Assembly (NCBI RefSeq): GCF_004217135.1
Contig: NZ_SHKK01000001.1
Span: forward strand, 5,270,001-5,334,000
Reading direction: 5' to 3'
Length of the DNA stretch: 64,000 bases
From: Micromonospora violae
GTDB lineage: Bacteria; Actinomycetota; Actinomycetes; Mycobacteriales; Micromonosporaceae
A program made the translations under genes and the position numbers. The notes under the pieces were generated by a model, which saw nothing but the letters and a program-made list of their open reading frames with translations, did not search any database and was not told the origin of the DNA. Shown here one piece after another: positions 17,130-27,818 of the stretch (its first letter is position 1; each line of letters starts with the position of its first letter).

Positions 17130-17159
17130 GTCACCGGCTGACCCGGCTCAGCCGGTGAC
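17130..17159. terminator. Bidirectional palindromic terminator between disA and the 17148 gene
   Basis: Arms GTCACCGGCTGA (17130-17141) and TCAGCCGGTGAC (17148-17159) with a 6-nt loop. The second arm contains the stop codon of the convergent gene. No U-tract on either side. Confidence 0.6.
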
Positions 17160-17864
17160 GGTGAGCTTCGCCGGCTCGCTGTGCTTCGTGCCGACCCGGG
17201 CGAACACCTGGTACGACCCGATCGGTGCCAGCGGCCCGCCGGCCAGCGCACCGTCGCAGCGGCTGGTGTCCCGCCCGTTCCACGGCACCCGGTAGGAGCG
17301 CTCGAAGTTCGGCGTGAACGACTGCACGTCGGAGCCCTGAACCTTGCCGCAGGTGTCCGACGACCAGACCTTCTCGGCACCGGACTTGATGAAGATCTCC
17401 TGAAGGTCGGCACCGACGTTGCGACTGCACGTCCGGTCCGACGTGTTCTTGATCTTCAGTTGCAGCTCGACCACCGCGCCGCGCTGCACCGAGGTCGAGC
17501 TCGCCGACGAGACCACGCTGATCTCCTCGTCGGTGCAGGTGCCGTCGTCCTCCGCACCGGCCGCCGCACCCAACGGCGGTGTGTTGCTGGTGATCGCCGG
17601 GGCCGGATTCGTCGCACCCGGGTCAGCGGACGTGGATGCTGACGGAACCCCGGTCTGCGGGGTCAGCACCGGCCCGTCCGGACCCGCCGGGGCGGCGGAC
17701 GTCGCCGACGGCGAACCTCCCGCCGTCGGCTTCTGTCCACCGGAACGACCCGAACCGGTGCAGGAGTAGAGCAGGACAATCAGGAACAGAAGCCCCGCTC
17801 CGAGTACGACGGCGCGACGCCGCCAATACACGGCGGGTGGCAGGGGGCCGACCGTCAGACGCAT
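17148..17864 (-). CDS. Membrane-anchored extracytoplasmic hypothetical protein
   Basis: 238 residues, ATG 17862-17864 with GGAGGG four bases upstream. One transmembrane helix (about residues 18-37, ending LLYSC), a long Ser/Thr/Pro/Ala-rich linker (40-105), then a C-terminal beta-rich domain with VELQLKIKNTSDRTCSRNVG and conserved cysteines, which looks like an Ig-like/DUF4232-type fold. The tyrosine-serine-cysteine after the helix is not a proper lipobox. Function unknown. Convergent with disA. Confidence 0.7.
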   Translation of the reverse strand: MRLTVGPLPPAVYWRRRAVVLGAGLLFLIVLLYSCTGSGRSGGQKPTAGGSPSATSAAPAGPDGPVLTPQTGVPSASTSADPGATNPAPAITSNTPPLGAAAGAEDDGTCTDEEISVVSSASSTSVQRGAVVELQLKIKNTSDRTCSRNVGADLQEIFIKSGAEKVWSSDTCGKVQGSDVQSFTPNFERSYRVPWNGRDTSRCDGALAGGPLAPIGSYQVFARVGTKHSEPAKLTVTG

Positions 17865-17970
17865 GATGCCCTCCACCGTAGCCGCGCCGTACCCGGCAGC
17901 GCGGCGCGACGCGCCGGAACCGATTCGAGGGGCACGCCCAATCCTCCACTGAGGACAGACAGCTCACCGG

Positions 17971-18543
17971 TCACAGGTAGACCTTGCGCTGATAGACCGC
18001 GTGTGCACCGGCCACCCGGTCCAGGAAGAGTAGCCCCGCGCAATGGTCGATCTCGTGCTGCAACGCCCGAGCCTCGAAGCCGTCGGTCACCAGCCGGACC
18101 TGCTCGCCGCTGCCCGGCAGGTCACCCGCCACCACCAGCCGACTGGCCCGCTTCACATCCCCGGTCAGGTCCGGCACCGACATGCACCCCTCCCGGCCCG
18201 GCTTCCATCGCGTCGCCTCGACCACCCGGGCGTTGCACAACACGAAGGTGCCGTGCACCGTCACCGACTTCGGGTGCCCGGTCACGTCGACGGCGAAGAG
18301 TTGCGCGCCCACCCCGACCTGCGGCGCGGCCAGCCCGACACAGCCCGGCGAGACCTTCATCGTGGCCACCAGGTCGGCCGCCAACTGGACCGTCTCCTCG
18401 GCCGTGGGATCGACCTCGTCCGCCGCCCGGCTCAACACCGGATGCGGAGCGGACACCACCGTCCGCACCACACCGGGCACCGCCAGCGAATCCGGCGTCC
18501 AGTCCCCCAGGCCGAACTCCGGCCCGCGCTCCTCGCCGCTCAC
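17971..18543 (-). CDS. def: Peptide deformylase
   Basis: 190 residues. Removes the formyl group from nascent chains. All three metal-site motifs are intact: GLAAPQVG (70-77), EGCMS (118-122, Cys ligand) and HEIDH (163-167, two His ligands and the catalytic Glu). The GTG start at 18541-18543 overlaps the stop of the upstream ACT-domain gene as GTGA, so translation is coupled. It has a slightly longer N-terminus than E. coli Def, common in actinobacteria. Confidence 0.95.
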   Translation of the reverse strand: MSGEERGPEFGLGDWTPDSLAVPGVVRTVVSAPHPVLSRAADEVDPTAEETVQLAADLVATMKVSPGCVGLAAPQVGVGAQLFAVDVTGHPKSVTVHGTFVLCNARVVEATRWKPGREGCMSVPDLTGDVKRASRLVVAGDLPGSGEQVRLVTDGFEARALQHEIDHCAGLLFLDRVAGAHAVYQRKVYL

Positions 18544-19052
18544 AGCAGATCCGGGTCCGCTGGCCGGAGGGTGACCTCCACGCCCAGCTCGGCAGCCGTC
18601 CGGTGCAGCCGGTCGATCAGGGTGTCCGCCACCCCGGCCGGCAACTCGACCTCCGCCAACACCACGTAGAGCGCACCGGTCAACCGGGTACTCAGGTCGG
18701 TGACATTTCCCCCGGCATCCACCAGCACCCGCGTCATCGCCGCGACGATCCCCATCCGGTCCGAGCCGTGCACCGCCATCACGTACGGCTCACCCGCCGC
18801 AGGCACATCGCCGTCCGGGGTGACCGCGCGTACCGTCGCCAGCAGCTGACCCTCGGCGGCCAGCGGCGCCAGGGCGGCCTCGACCTCGGCGGCGGCCGGC
18901 CCGGTGCAGATGAGGGTCATCGCGAAGTGCCCCCGCAGCCGCGTCATCGTGCTGTCGGTGAGGTTCGCGCCCAACCGGGCCAGCACCTCCGCGACGTCGG
19001 CCACGATGCCCGGCCGGTCCCGACCGATGACGGTGATCGCCAGCTCGTTCAT
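18540..19052 (-). CDS. Tandem ACT-domain protein (GcvR-like)
   Basis: 170 residues built of two ACT domains: LAITVIGRDRPGIVADVAEV at residues 4-23 and VMAVHGSDRMGIVAAMTRVL near residue 90. Such proteins bind amino acids; GcvR of E. coli represses glycine cleavage through GcvA, but no partner is visible here, so the regulatory role is unproven. Start ATG 19050-19052 with GGGGGAG upstream. Overlaps def by 4 bp, giving an ACT-def operon that diverges from mutY. Confidence 0.85.
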   Translation of the reverse strand: MNELAITVIGRDRPGIVADVAEVLARLGANLTDSTMTRLRGHFAMTLICTGPAAAEVEAALAPLAAEGQLLATVRAVTPDGDVPAAGEPYVMAVHGSDRMGIVAAMTRVLVDAGGNVTDLSTRLTGALYVVLAEVELPAGVADTLIDRLHRTAAELGVEVTLRPADPDLL

Positions 19053-19148
19053 CCGGGCATTCTCCCCCGTCCGCCGGGCGACGATGTGGCACCCCGCCCG
19101 AGCCGCCCAACCAACGGGAACGTGGCACGTGACATCATCGACGACGCC

Positions 19149-20060
19149 ATGACTCAACCCGACTTCGCCACCCTGGTCAGCCGATGGTTCCAGCAGAACG
19201 CCCGTGACCTGCCGTGGCGCGAGCCCGGGGTCACCCCGTGGGCCATCCTGGTCAGCGAGGTCATGCTCCAGCAGACACCCGTGGTCCGGGTGGTGCCGGC
19301 CTGGCAGGCGTGGTTGGCCCGCTGGCCGGACCCGGCCGCGTTGGCGGCGGACACCCCCGCCGAGGCGATCCGGATGTGGGGACGCCTCGGTTACCCCCGG
19401 CGCGCGGTCCGGCTACGCGAATGCGCGGTGGCGATCGTCGACCGGCACGGCGGCCAGGTGCCGGACCGGCTGGAACAACTGCTGGCACTACCCGGCGTCG
19501 GCACCTACACGGCGCGGGCGGTGGCTGCCTTCGCGTACGGGCAGCGGCACCCGGTGGTCGACACCAACGTACGCCGGGTCGTCTGCCGGGCCGTGGCCGG
19601 CGAGCCGGATGCCGGGCCCGTCACCCGACCGGCCGACCTGGCCGCCACCGAAGTGCTGCTGCCCACGGAACCGGCGGCGGCGGCGCTGGCCAGTGCCGCG
19701 TTCATGGAGTTGGGCGCGGTGATCTGCACCGCCCGGTCGCCGCGCTGCACGGCCTGCCCCGTCGAGTCGGTCTGTGCGTGGCGGGCGTCCGGGCAGGAGG
19801 CGCCCGTCGGCCCGACCCGCCGACCCCAGCGGTACGCGGGCACCGACCGCCAGGTTCGCGGTCTGCTGCTGGGAGTGCTGCGGGACAGCACCGGGCCGGT
19901 CCCGCACCAGCGGCTGGATCAGGTCTGGACCGACGACGTGCAGCGCGCCCGCGCCCTCGCCGGCCTGGTGCAGGACGGGCTGGTCGAACCCACCGGCGCC
20001 GACTCCTTCCGCCTGGTCGGTGACGGCCCGTCGCTGCCAACCGCCGACCTCACCACCTGA
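19149..20060 (+). CDS. mutY: A/G-specific adenine glycosylase
   Basis: 303 residues. Removes adenine mispaired with 8-oxoguanine. Key residues are present: Glu37 in LVSEVMLQQT, helix-hairpin-helix LPGVGTYTARAV (114-125), catalytic Asp138 in VVDTNVRRV, and the [4Fe-4S] cluster Cys193-x6-Cys200-x2-Cys203-x5-Cys209. The C-terminal MutT-like domain of E. coli MutY is absent, as usual for this lineage. ATG 19149; there is no obvious ribosome binding site. Ends before a strong terminator. Confidence 0.94.
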   Translation: MTQPDFATLVSRWFQQNARDLPWREPGVTPWAILVSEVMLQQTPVVRVVPAWQAWLARWPDPAALAADTPAEAIRMWGRLGYPRRAVRLRECAVAIVDRHGGQVPDRLEQLLALPGVGTYTARAVAAFAYGQRHPVVDTNVRRVVCRAVAGEPDAGPVTRPADLAATEVLLPTEPAAAALASAAFMELGAVICTARSPRCTACPVESVCAWRASGQEAPVGPTRRPQRYAGTDRQVRGLLLGVLRDSTGPVPHQRLDQVWTDDVQRARALAGLVQDGLVEPTGADSFRLVGDGPSLPTADLTT

Positions 20061-20103
20061 CCCGCACCACCGGCGGCGCACCGGACGACCCACACGCCAA
20101 AAA

Positions 20104-20141
20104 GGCGGGGCCCCGGTGGCTTGCGCCACCGGGGCCCCGCC
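20104..20141. terminator. Strong terminator between mutY and clpC
   Basis: Perfect 17-bp stem (20104-20120 with 20125-20141) closed by a TTGC tetraloop, 43 bp after mutY and 15 bp beyond the clpC stop. An A-run on the left gives a U-tract for the minus-strand transcript; the right side has only CCTTG. Confidence 0.9.
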
Positions 20142-20155
20142 CCTTGCCTGTTGTG

Positions 20156-22699
<2,544 letters not shown>

Positions 22700-23260
22700 G
22701 CCCTCGTGCTCCTCACGTGCCGTGCGCCTTGATGGTCAAGATCTTGGCGGGGCCGGTGCGCGAACGTCCAGGACGGGCGTCCGTGCCTCCTTACTCTATC
22801 GTCGCTGACCGACTCAGCTGAGGTCGTGTGTCTCTGCGCAGGGTCGGTTCCACGTCGTTTTGAACAACCGTCCGCGCTCAGGAGGTGTTCCGGTAGCCCT
22901 GCCGCTACGCGCAGAGCGAAATCCGACCGGCTCGACGGAAGCCCGATCCGGGGTCCGGAAGGCTCCGCGAGGGCGGACCGGTGGTCACCACGAACGCCGA
23001 CCCCCACCCTGGGGGAGGTTGTCCACAGGCTGTGGATAGCTGTTCCACTGGTTGTGGATAACTCCCGTCGGCCCGGAATGCTTCCCGCCCGACAGAACCG
23101 GACACCACGAACACCGGCCCCGAAACCGTGACACCGGCCCCACCCCGGCACCGCGGCCGCCCGCACGCTCAGCAGATACGGCGACGCCGGCCCGGAGAAC
23201 TCCTCCGGCCCGGCGTCGGTGTCGCCTGCGGTGGCGGCTCGCCACCACGCTGCTGACGGA
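22700..23260. other. Non-coding gap between lsr2 and clpC
   Basis: 561 bp without a credible gene; frames here lack start signals and normal codon bias. It contains the clpC leader (GAGGAG near 22712), three DnaA-box-like nonamers at 23019-23061 and the downstream end of lsr2. No tRNA or terminator with a U-tract was seen. Confidence 0.6.
23019..23061. promoter_or_regulatory. Cluster of three DnaA-box-like sites
   Basis: TTGTCCACA (23019-23027, plus strand), CTATCCACA (23031-23039, minus) and TTATCCACA (23053-23061, minus) lie within 43 bp. The first equals the actinobacterial DnaA-box consensus and the third the E. coli one. The first two also form an inverted repeat TCCACA-GGC-TGTGGA. dnaA, dnaN and gyrB are not nearby, so this is not the usual origin; titration or regulation of clpC are alternatives. 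Confidence 0.6.
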
Positions 23261-23605
23261 TCAGCGCTTCGCGTGGAACTCGTCCACGATCTCCTGCGGG
23301 ATACGACCCCGGTCCGAGATGTCCTTGCCGGCCTTCTTGGCCCACTCCCGGATCGCCTTGTTCTGTTCCCGATCGGCGGTCGCGCCACCCCGACCGCGGG
23401 CAGCCCGGCCACCGATCACCACGCCGCCCCGGCCGACCTTGGTGCCGGCACCCACGTACGAGGCAAATGCATCGCGCAATTTCGCGGCGTTGGCGCTCGA
23501 CAGGTCGATCTCGTACTGAACACCGTCGAGGGCGAACTTGACGGTCTCGTCCGCGTCCCCGCCGTCCAGGTCATCAACCAGCTTGTGAATGATCTGCTTG
23601 GCCAC
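23261..23605 (-). CDS. lsr2: Lsr2 nucleoid-associated protein
   Basis: 114 residues. Bridges and silences AT-rich DNA, the actinobacterial counterpart of H-NS. The N-terminal dimerisation part reads AKQIIHKLVDDLDG. The C-terminal DNA-binding part contains IREWAKKAGKDISDRGRI with the RGR minor-groove motif. GTG 23603-23605 is taken as start because AAAGGAA lies 9 nt upstream; an ATG at 23614 abuts the ribosome binding site and would add three residues. Located between lysS and clpC, its usual actinobacterial place. Confidence 0.95.
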   Translation of the reverse strand: MAKQIIHKLVDDLDGGDADETVKFALDGVQYEIDLSSANAAKLRDAFASYVGAGTKVGRGGVVIGGRAARGRGGATADREQNKAIREWAKKAGKDISDRGRIPQEIVDEFHAKR

Positions 23606-23716
23606 GTCCCACATTCCTTTCGAGCAGGGTGCTCCTGCTAACGAGAGCACAATAACCCGCGTGCCGCTCGTCGCGTCAATAGGACCCCGTTACGGCCTGC
23701 CGTGAACCAGGCGGGA

Positions 23717-25225
23717 CTACTCCTGGCGGACCAACGGGAAGAGGATCGTTTCCCGAATTCCGAGCCCGGTCAGGGCCATCAACAGCCGGTCGATTCCCAT
23801 TCCCATACCGCCGGCCGGCGGCATTCCATACTCCATCGCCCGAAGAAAGTCCTCATCGAGACGCATCGCCTCGTCGTCGCCACGGGCGGCCAACTGCGCC
23901 TGGGCAACCAGCCGCTCCCGCTGCACGATCGGGTCCACCAGCTCGGAGTACGCGGTGCCCAACTCGAAGCCGAGCACGTAGAGGTCCCACTTCTCGGCCA
24001 GCCCCGGCTCGCTGCGATGCGCCCGGGTGAGCGGGCTCGTCTCCTCCGGGTAGTCCCGGACGAAGGTGGGTGCCTCCAGGCCGGGAACGACCAGTTCCTC
24101 GAACAACTCCTCGGCCAGCTTGCCCGGGCCCCACTTCGGGTCCACAGCCAATCCCACCTTGTCCGCGTACTCCACCAGACGGGAGCGTTCGGTGCGGACC
24201 GTGACCTCCTCACCGAGCGCTTCCGAAAGCACACCGAACAACGTCACGGACCGCCACTCGCCGCCGAGGTCGAACTCCCGCCCGTCGGCATGGGTCACCA
24301 CCGTCGAGCCGCTCACCGCGATCGCCGCCTGTTGCACGAGATTGCGGGTCAACTCGGCCATCGTGTCGTAGTCGCCGTACGCCTGGTACGTCTCGAGCAT
24401 CGCGAACTCCGGCGAGTGCGAAGAGTCGATACCCTCATTACGGAAGTTGCGGTTGATCTCGAAGACGCGGTCGACGCCGCCGACCACAGCGCGCTTGAGA
24501 AACAGTTCCGGGGCGATTCGCAGATACAGATCGGTGTTCAATGCATTGCTGTGGGTCACGAACGGTCGAGCCGTCGCACCACCATGCAGCAGTTGCAACA
24601 TCGGCGTTTCCACCTCGATGAAGCCCTGCCCGTGCAGTGAGTCGCGCAGACTGCGTACGGCGGCGGCCCGGGTGCGGACCATCTCCCGCGCCTGCGGCCG
24701 GACGATCAGGTCGACGTAGCGCTGCCGGACGCGCGCCTCCTCGGAGAGGGGCTTGTGGGCCACCGGCAACGGTCGCAGCGCCTTGGCGGTCATCTCCCAT
24801 TGCTGGGCCAGCACCGACAGCTCACCCCGGCGGCTGGTGATCACCTCACCGGTGACGCCGACGTGGTCGCCGAGGTCGACGAGGCGCTTCCACGCCTCCA
24901 GCCGCTCCGGCCCGACCCGGTCCAGGGAGAGCATCGCCTGCAACTCGGTGCCGTCGCCGTCCCGCAGGGTCGCGAAGCAGAGCTTGCCTGTGTTGCGTAC
25001 GAAGATCACCCGACCGGTGACCGCGACCTGGTCGCCGGTCGCGGTGTCGGTCGGCAGGTCGGCGTAGTTCGCCCGGACCTGCGCCAGGGTGGTCGTGCGG
25101 GGGAAGCCGACCGGGTAGGGCTCGATGCCTTCGGCGAGCATCCGGTCCCGCTTCTCCCGGCGGACCTTCATCTGCTCGGGAAGGTCGTCGGCGGGGTCCA
25201 CTGGCACGGGGTTCTGCTCGCTCAC
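23717..25225 (-). CDS. lysS: Lysyl-tRNA synthetase, class II
   Basis: 502 residues. N-terminal OB-fold anticodon-binding domain ([19 protein letters not shown]) followed by the class II catalytic core with motif 2 [18 protein letters not shown] and motif 3 GMGIDRLLM at the C-terminus. The GTG at 25223-25225 has GAGGAAG upstream; an earlier GTG in frame lacks this. The gene precedes lsr2-clpC on the same strand. Confidence 0.96.
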   Translation of the reverse strand: MSEQNPVPVDPADDLPEQMKVRREKRDRMLAEGIEPYPVGFPRTTTLAQVRANYADLPTDTATGDQVAVTGRVIFVRNTGKLCFATLRDGDGTELQAMLSLDRVGPERLEAWKRLVDLGDHVGVTGEVITSRRGELSVLAQQWEMTAKALRPLPVAHKPLSEEARVRQRYVDLIVRPQAREMVRTRAAAVRSLRDSLHGQGFIEVETPMLQLLHGGATARPFVTHSNALNTDLYLRIAPELFLKRAVVGGVDRVFEINRNFRNEGIDSSHSPEFAMLETYQAYGDYDTMAELTRNLVQQAAIAVSGSTVVTHADGREFDLGGEWRSVTLFGVLSEALGEEVTVRTERSRLVEYADKVGLAVDPKWGPGKLAEELFEELVVPGLEAPTFVRDYPEETSPLTRAHRSEPGLAEKWDLYVLGFELGTAYSELVDPIVQRERLVAQAQLAARGDDEAMRLDEDFLRAMEYGMPPAGGMGMGIDRLLMALTGLGIRETILFPLVRQE

Positions 25226-25299
25226 GGCACGCTTCCTCGTCACGGAGATACAGGGGTCAGGGCCGAGCGTACTCAAGCCTGCCGGAGGCTGTTACGGGA

Positions 25300-25305
25300 T
25301 AACCT
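25300..25305 (+). promoter_or_regulatory. Leaderless -10 box for the 25313 methyltransferase
   Basis: TAACCT, 7 nt before the ATG at 25313. No ribosome binding site exists, supporting a leaderless message. Confidence 0.5.
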
Positions 25306-25312
25306 GCCCGTC

Positions 25313-26053
25313 ATGGTCGATCACACTCACGCCCTCTCCTTCGGCGTCGCGGCGAGTGACTATGACCGCTTTCGGCCACGTTATCCCGGTGCTGCGGTCC
25401 GCTGGGCCCTCGACGGGCTGCGGGCGGCCCAGGTGGTGGATCTCGCAGCCGGCACGGGCATCCTGACCCGCGCCGTGCTGGCCCTGGGCCACCAGGTCGT
25501 ACCGGTCGAGCCCGATCCGGGAATGCGGGCGCAACTCGCCGTCAGCACCCCGGGCACGACGGCGCTGGCAGGCGCCGCCGAGGCCCTGCCGCTGCCCGAC
25601 TCGGCCGCGGACGCGGTGCTGGTGGGGACGGCGTACCACTGGTTCGACCGGGAGCCCGCGCACACCGAGATCGCCCGGGTGCTCCGTCCCGGTGGCACCT
25701 TCGCCCCCATCTGGAACATCCGGGACGACAGCGTCGACTGGGTGGCCGAGCTGGGTCGTATCGCCCACTTCGGCGACAACTCGGCCAGCCTGGCGGGCAA
25801 CGACCACCCCGACTTCGGCCCTGCCTTCGACCCCATCGAGCGGCGCGAGTTCCGGCACCACAGCACGCTCACGCCGGACGAGCTGCGCGGAGTGGTCCGC
25901 ACCCGTTCGTACTGGCTCACCGCCACCACTGACGATCAGCAGCGGGTCGAGCGGGAACTGACCGAACTCCTGAACACCCACCCCGCCCTCGCTGGCCGGG
26001 ACACCGTCGAGCTGCCGTACCGGACGCTGGTGCTGCGCGCCCGACGCCGCTGA
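25313..26053 (+). CDS. Class I SAM-dependent methyltransferase
   Basis: 246 residues starting MVDHTHALSFGVAASDYDRFRP (first 20 residues typical of the UbiE/tellurite-resistance-type subfamily). Motif I VVDLAAGTGILTRAVLALG near residue 40, then VEPDPGMRAQL and GAAEALPLPDSAADAVLVG. The substrate cannot be told from sequence. Single-gene transcript divergent from lysS, convergent with coaX. Confidence 0.85.
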   Translation: MVDHTHALSFGVAASDYDRFRPRYPGAAVRWALDGLRAAQVVDLAAGTGILTRAVLALGHQVVPVEPDPGMRAQLAVSTPGTTALAGAAEALPLPDSAADAVLVGTAYHWFDREPAHTEIARVLRPGGTFAPIWNIRDDSVDWVAELGRIAHFGDNSASLAGNDHPDFGPAFDPIERREFRHHSTLTPDELRGVVRTRSYWLTATTDDQQRVERELTELLNTHPALAGRDTVELPYRTLVLRARRR

Positions 26054-26054
26054 A

Positions 26055-26088
26055 GCCCGCCGACGGGCGGCCCCGACGGCGGCCGGGG
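26055..26088. terminator. Weak hairpins between the 25313 gene and coaX
   Basis: Two short GC-rich hairpins (GCCCG-CCGA-CGGGC at 26055-26068; CCCCG-8 nt-CGGGG at 26071-26088) fill the 35-bp convergent gap. No U-tract. Confidence 0.3.
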
Positions 26089-26847
26089 TCACCGGTTGCG
26101 CTCGTAGACCATCCGCAGACCGATCAGCGTGATCATCGGCTCGTGGTGGGTGATGCTGCGACACTCGTTCATCACCAGGGAGGCGAGCCCGCCGGTGGCG
26201 ATCACCGCCCGCACCTCGCCCAACTCCTCGGTCATCCGCTCGACGATGCGGTCCACCTGACCGGCGAAACCGAAGTACAGGCCGGCCTGGAGGCACTCCA
26301 CGGTGTTCTTGCCGATCACCGAACGCGGCTTGGTGGCCTCGACCTTGCGCAGCTGCGCGGCGCGGGCGGCCAGCGCGTCGAAGGAGATCTCGATGCCCGG
26401 GGCGAACGCCCCGCCCAGGAACTCACCGCGCTCGCTGATCACGTCGAAGTTGGTGGTCGTGCCGAAGTCCACCACGATCGACGGCCCGCCGTAGAGGGTG
26501 TACGCCGCCAGGGTGTTCACCACTCGGTCGGAGCCGACCTCCTTCGGATTGTCGATCGCCAACTGCACCCCGGTCCGCACTCCCGGCTCGACCACGACGC
26601 TCGGCACGTCGGCGTAGTAGCGGCCCAGCATGGTGCGCAGCGACCGCAGCGCCGCCGGCACCGTGGAACAGGCGGCCACACCGGTGATCTCGACGTTGTC
26701 GGCGGCGAGCAGACCCCGGAACATCAGCCCCAGTTCGTCCGCCGTCGAGCGGGCATCGGTCTTGATCCGCCAGGAGTGCACCAGCTTGTCGCCGTCGAAG
26801 GTCGCCAGCACGGTGTTGGTGTTTCCGATGTCGATGCAGAGCAGCAC
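26089..26847 (-). CDS. coaX: Type III pantothenate kinase
   Basis: 252 residues. Phosphorylates pantothenate in CoA synthesis; ASKHA fold. Motifs: CIDIGNTNTVLATFDG (phosphate 1), IVDFGTTTNFDVI (phosphate 2) and GGAFAPGIEISFDAL. The GTG start at 26845-26847 lacks a ribosome binding site but has TAGGCT 6 nt upstream, so it probably has its own leaderless promoter in the 17-bp gap after nadC. It sits with panC and panD, which make its substrate. Confidence 0.94.
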   Translation of the reverse strand: MLLCIDIGNTNTVLATFDGDKLVHSWRIKTDARSTADELGLMFRGLLAADNVEITGVAACSTVPAALRSLRTMLGRYYADVPSVVVEPGVRTGVQLAIDNPKEVGSDRVVNTLAAYTLYGGPSIVVDFGTTTNFDVISERGEFLGGAFAPGIEISFDALAARAAQLRKVEATKPRSVIGKNTVECLQAGLYFGFAGQVDRIVERMTEELGEVRAVIATGGLASLVMNECRSITHHEPMITLIGLRMVYERNR

Positions 26848-26853
26848 GCACGC

Positions 26854-26859
26854 AGCCTA
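26854..26859 (-). promoter_or_regulatory. Leaderless -10 box of coaX
   Basis: TAGGCT on the minus strand ends 6 nt before the coaX GTG. It would allow coaX expression independent of nadB-nadC. Confidence 0.5.
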
Positions 26860-26864
26860 GACAA

Positions 26865-27818
26865 CTACTCGGTGCGCAGGTCCAGCGCGATGTCCAGGAT
26901 CGGCGACGAGTGCGTCAACGCGCCCACCGAGAGGAAGTCCACCCCGGTCGCCGCGTACCGGCCGGCCACCTCCAGGGTCAGCCCGCCGGTCGCCTCCAGC
27001 TCCGCCCGGTCACCCACCGCGGTCACCGCCTCGGCCAGCACCTCCGGCGTCATGTTGTCGCAGAGCAGGAAGTCCGCCCCGGCCTCCACCGCCTCCACCG
27101 CCTCGGCGACCGTTGTCACCTCGACCTGCACCGGCACCTCCGGGAACGCCTCCCGGACCCGCCGGTAGGCCGCCGTGATGCCCCCGGCCGCCAGCTTGTG
27201 GTTGTCCTTGATCATGGCCACGTCGTAGAGGCCCATGCGCTTGTTGGTGCCACCGCCGGCCCGCACCGCGTACTTCTCCAGCGCCCGCAGGCCCGGCGTC
27301 GTCTTACGAGTGTCCAGCACCATCGCCTTCGTGCCCGCGAGGGCGTCCGCCCAGGCGCGGGTGTGGGTGGCCACCCCGGACATCCGGCAGAGCAGATTGA
27401 GCGCCGTCCGCTCGGCCGTCAGCAGCAGCCGGGTCGGGCCGGTCACCGTCGCCAACACCTCGCCGCGCGCCACCCGCTCGCCGTCGCGGGCCAGCACCGA
27501 CACCTCGACGGTACGACCGAAGCCCGTCACCTCACCCACCAGCTCGAACACGGCGGCGGCCACCGCCATCCCGGCCACCACCCCGTCCGCACGGGCCACC
27601 AGGTCGGCGGTGTCGGTCTGCTCCGCCGGAATGGTGGCCACGCTGGTGACGTCGAGAAAGTCCGGGCCCAGGTCCTCGATGAGCGCACCCTCGATCACCT
27701 GCCGCACCTGCGCCGGATCCAGCCCGGCCGCCTGCAACGCGTGCCGCGTCGACTCGATCAGTGCCGTCTCCGTTCGCGACTGCGGGGCTCGCAACACCGG
27801 CTCACTCCTCGCGCTCAC
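26865..27818 (-). CDS. nadC: Nicotinate-nucleotide pyrophosphorylase (carboxylating)
   Basis: 317 residues. Converts quinolinate and PRPP to nicotinate mononucleotide. Marks: IEGALIEDLGPDFLDVTS, ERTALNLLCRMSGVATHTR, VLDTRKTTPGLRALEKYAV and GGGTNKRMGLYDVAMIKDNH. The GTG start (27816-27818) overlaps the nadB stop (GTGA) and is preceded by GGAGGGAAGG. The first 17 or so codons (MSARSEPVLRAPQSRTE) are made of a repeat also found at 63029-63123 and lie outside the catalytic core. Confidence 0.94.
   Translation of the reverse strand: MSARSEPVLRAPQSRTETALIESTRHALQAAGLDPAQVRQVIEGALIEDLGPDFLDVTSVATIPAEQTDTADLVARADGVVAGMAVAAAVFELVGEVTGFGRTVEVSVLARDGERVARGEVLATVTGPTRLLLTAERTALNLLCRMSGVATHTRAWADALAGTKAMVLDTRKTTPGLRALEKYAVRAGGGTNKRMGLYDVAMIKDNHKLAAGGITAAYRRVREAFPEVPVQVEVTTVAEAVEAVEAGADFLLCDNMTPEVLAEAVTAVGDRAELEATGGLTLEVAGRYAATGVDFLSVGALTHSSPILDIALDLRTE
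27772..27818 (-). repeat. Short repeat forming the first codons of nadC
   Basis: On the minus strand GCGAGGAGTGAGC, then a short variable part, then TGCGAGCCCCGCAGTCG. The two conserved blocks recur at 63039-63068, where the variable part is absent, and in degraded form at 63083-63123. Confidence 0.6.

Noticed and set aside
23019..23061. Chromosomal origin of replication
   Set aside because: DnaA boxes are present but dnaA, dnaN, gyrB, rpmH and an AT-rich unwinding region are not.
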